Assembly (NCBI GenBank): GCA_025453555.1
Contig: JALOQC010000047.1
Location: 1 to 43,918 of the forward strand
DNA: 43,918 nucleotides
From: Myxococcota bacterium
GTDB lineage: Bacteria; Myxococcota_A; Polyangia; Polyangiales; Houyiibacteriaceae
Direction of reading: 5' to 3'
The notes under the pieces were generated by a model. The model saw nothing but the letters and a program-made list of their open reading frames with translations. It had not been told where the DNA came from and did not search any database. Both the position numbers and the translations under genes were made by a program. This document shows positions 43,346-43,918 of the stretch, in pieces. Each line of letters starts with the position of its first letter. Positions within the stretch are counted from its first letter, which is position 1.

Positions 43346-43918
43346 ATGCGGCGAATCCTCGCTCCGGTGTGCGTGTCGCTGGTCCTCGGCTGTGCCTCGG
43401 GTGGCGCAGGAAACGGAGGTGACGGCCGACGCGACGGCGGCGGCGGCGACGCGAGCGCGCGGCCCTTCGACGCCGCGCTCGACGGGGGCGATCGCACCGA
43501 CGCGGATCCCGACGACGCAGGCGCACGCCCCGACGCGCCTCCGATCGTCGACGCCGGGCCCGACGTCCCTCGCGTCTCCGGCGAGCGCGCCATCTGCGAG
43601 ACCTGCGACGACGACGCCCAGTGCGACGTCCGAGCCCGCTGCGGCGAGCTCACGGTCGGAGGTCGCGCGTGCCTGCCGACCTGCGTCCCCGACGTGCCGA
43701 CCTGCCCGCGCGCGTTCACGTGCACCGGCGTCGTCGCGCTCGGCGAGAACCTCTGCTTGCCGGTCGGCGGTCCGTGCTGCGTCGACGCCGACGCCGACGG
43801 GTACGGGCTCGGCATCGGTTGCCTCGGCGACGACTGCGACGACGCGGACGCGACGCGCACGCCGGGACGCGCGGAGCGCTGCGACGATCGCGACGACGAC
43901 TGCGACGGCACGGTCGAC
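43346..43918 (+). CDS. MopE-like metal-binding lipoprotein, 3' end outside window
   Basis: The frame opens at ATG 43346 and is still open at the window end, giving 191 residues. It begins MRRILAPVCVSLVLGCASGG (lipobox VLGC, Cys16) and continues through an Asp/Gly/Ala linker (17-72). A Cys-rich segment follows (CETCDDDAQCDVRARCGE, ... CLPTCVPDVPTCP, ... CLPVGGPCC). It ends in DADADGYG...GDDCDDAD and ERCDDRDDDCDGTVD, the Asp/Cys pattern of MopE-type putative metal-binding motifs (Pfam Cu-binding_MopE) common in myxobacterial surface lipoproteins. It is probably anchored outside the cell; the metal and partner are unknown. Divergent from the DUF1592 gene. Confidence 0.8.
   Translation, partial: MRRILAPVCVSLVLGCASGGAGNGGDGRRDGGGGDASARPFDAALDGGDRTDADPDDAGARPDAPPIVDAGPDVPRVSGERAICETCDDDAQCDVRARCGELTVGGRACLPTCVPDVPTCPRAFTCTGVVALGENLCLPVGGPCCVDADADGYGLGIGCLGDDCDDADATRTPGRAERCDDRDDDCDGTVD

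Overview
The window is about 44 kb of very GC-rich bacterial DNA, with G or C dominating third codon positions. The gene content points to a myxobacterium (Myxococcota, probably Polyangiales and near Sandaracinus; the lineage is inferred). It carries four Hanks-type serine/threonine kinases, many lipoproteins with Asp/Ala/Gly-rich linkers, Myxococcus-type disulfide repeats, a MopE-like metal-binding motif, HmuY-like and kelch lipoproteins, and two DUF1592/DUF1552 gene pairs. I found no tRNA, rRNA, CRISPR array, transposase or phage gene.

Left part (1-9000): the end of a tandem HmuY-like protein, a kelch lipoprotein with an internal 30-bp repeat array, a small lipoprotein, and a 1189-residue cysteine-rich surface lipoprotein. 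A three-gene minus-strand operon follows, with overlapping starts and stops: a His/Cys-repeat lipoprotein, a cytochrome-like lipoprotein with a CX6CH motif, and a CcmH-like protein. A decayed 51-bp copy of part of that ccmH gene sits on the other side of the cysteine-rich gene.

Envelope and metabolism part (9000-23300): a UbiA-family decaprenyl-phosphate phosphoribosyltransferase-like enzyme, a GT4 glycosyltransferase broken by a frameshift, and a large GT39/ArnT-like membrane glycosyltransferase; together these suggest lipid-linked sugar chemistry. Next come an agmatine/peptidyl-arginine deiminase, phosphoglucomutase, two divergent kinases, a small lipoprotein, thioredoxin and a double universal stress protein.

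Signalling and accessory part (23300-43918): a membrane kinase fused to an M23 peptidase, and a MerR-HTH/STAND ATPase regulator divergent from a tight six-gene plus-strand unit (DUF1592 lipoprotein, Tat-exported DUF1552 protein, ECF sigma factor, FecR-like anti-sigma, exported barrel-like protein, lipoprotein). On the minus strand lie a TPR protein - LamG lipoprotein - PEGA kinase operon and a second DUF1592/DUF1552 pair. A MopE-type lipoprotein begins at the right edge and runs out of the window.

Most notable: (1) the six-gene DUF1592/DUF1552/sigma/FecR unit facing a STAND regulator; (2) a short palindromic repeat (core GGCGGGGTCAGCCGCC) found between genes and in frame inside proteins; (3) the kinase-M23 fusion; (4) the His/Cys lipoprotein - CX6CH cytochrome - CcmH operon; (5) a near-identical double GCATGC-type motif upstream of two separate minus-strand operons. 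All functional assignments come from reading motifs; no database search was run.
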